In this document: one piece after another, positions 5,209 to 5,332 of the stretch
Layout of the letters: each line of letters opens with the position of its first letter
Numbering within the stretch: position 1 is the first letter of the stretch
DNA from: Clostridia bacterium
Lineage (GTDB): Bacteria > Bacillota > Clostridia > Oscillospirales > Butyricicoccaceae
Reading direction: 5' to 3'
DNA length: 5,332 bases
Assembly: GCA_017560175.1 (NCBI GenBank)
Contig: JAFYOK010000052.1
Location: 1-5,332 of the forward strand
Program-made: the position numbers and the translations under genes
Notes under the pieces: generated by a model
Seen by the model: only the letters and a program-made list of their open reading frames with translations
Databases searched by the model: none
Told to the model about the DNA's origin: nothing

Positions 5209-5332
5209 TTACTTAACGCTGACCAGAAGCATGGTCCAGCCATCGCGCTGGAGCTTGCGTTCGGTGGTGAAGCCGGCCTTGACGAAATGGCCTTCGACTT
5301 CCTCGGCGCGCTCGTTGATGATGCCCGACAGG
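5209..5332 (-). CDS. prmA: Ribosomal protein L11 methyltransferase, C-terminal end (partial)
   Basis: The last 40 codons of a minus-strand gene that enters from the right edge, ending with TAA at 5209-5211. The visible protein begins LSGIINERAEEVEGHF and ends RDGWTMLLVSVK. This matches the C terminus of PrmA, where an SGII-x-x-R segment is followed by a helix, a GF strand and a final R-x-G-x-W strand. PrmA is a cytoplasmic SAM-dependent enzyme that trimethylates ribosomal protein L11. The SAM-binding core is outside the window, so identity rests on the tail alone; other class I methyltransferases are less likely. No typical terminator follows; the two-hairpin repeat copy C is the only structure downstream. 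Confidence 0.75.
   Translation of the reverse strand, partial: LSGIINERAEEVEGHFVKAGFTTERKLQRDGWTMLLVSVK

Overview
The window looks like an ordinary chromosomal segment of a Gram-positive anaerobe of the class Clostridia, most likely Oscillospiraceae/Ruminococcaceae (the Faecalibacterium, Gemmiger and Subdoligranulum neighbourhood). The reasons are a GC-rich coding style, purine-rich AGGAG-type ribosome sites, a ZapA gene followed directly by an ORF beginning MALEVM (as for U32 peptidases), a DUF3810 metallopeptidase, and intergenic hairpin repeats of a kind I associate with these genomes. The assignment rests on memory of the families; no search was run.

Layout. At the left edge, on the minus strand, is zapA (22-321), a cell-division factor. 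It has its own promoter (417-444) and a leader hairpin, and it runs into the first six codons of the next gene (1-18). A strong intrinsic terminator (491-525) closes an upstream minus-strand gene for a lipoprotein solute-binding protein of the amino-acid ABC transporter type (536-1321), which has its own promoter (1422-1450) but no transporter genes beside it. Further upstream, still on the minus strand, a CYTH/triphosphate-tunnel protein (2554-3189) and a membrane DUF3810 HETAH metallopeptidase (1482-2564) overlap by 11 bases and form a translationally coupled pair behind one promoter (3220-3248).

The 396-base gap 3190-3585 separates this minus-strand block from a plus-strand block. It holds the two divergent promoters, a MITE-like inverted repeat (3280-3391) and one copy of a two-hairpin repeat (about 3419-3466). 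The plus-strand block is a single-domain DUF362 protein (3586-4455), then, 39 bases on, an AT-richer, unrecognised membrane-anchored protein (4495-4953), ended by a textbook UUCG terminator (4961-4988). The gap 4954-5208 (255 bases) holds that terminator and three more copies of the two-hairpin repeat, two of them head to head. At the right edge, on the minus strand, is the 3' end of prmA (ribosomal protein L11 methyltransferase, 5209-5332).

I see no defence system, CRISPR array, transposase, tRNA or rRNA. The most interesting items are the two-hairpin repeat family, whose second stem changes sequence between copies while staying paired, and the coupled CYTH-DUF3810 gene pair. Neither proves a new system.
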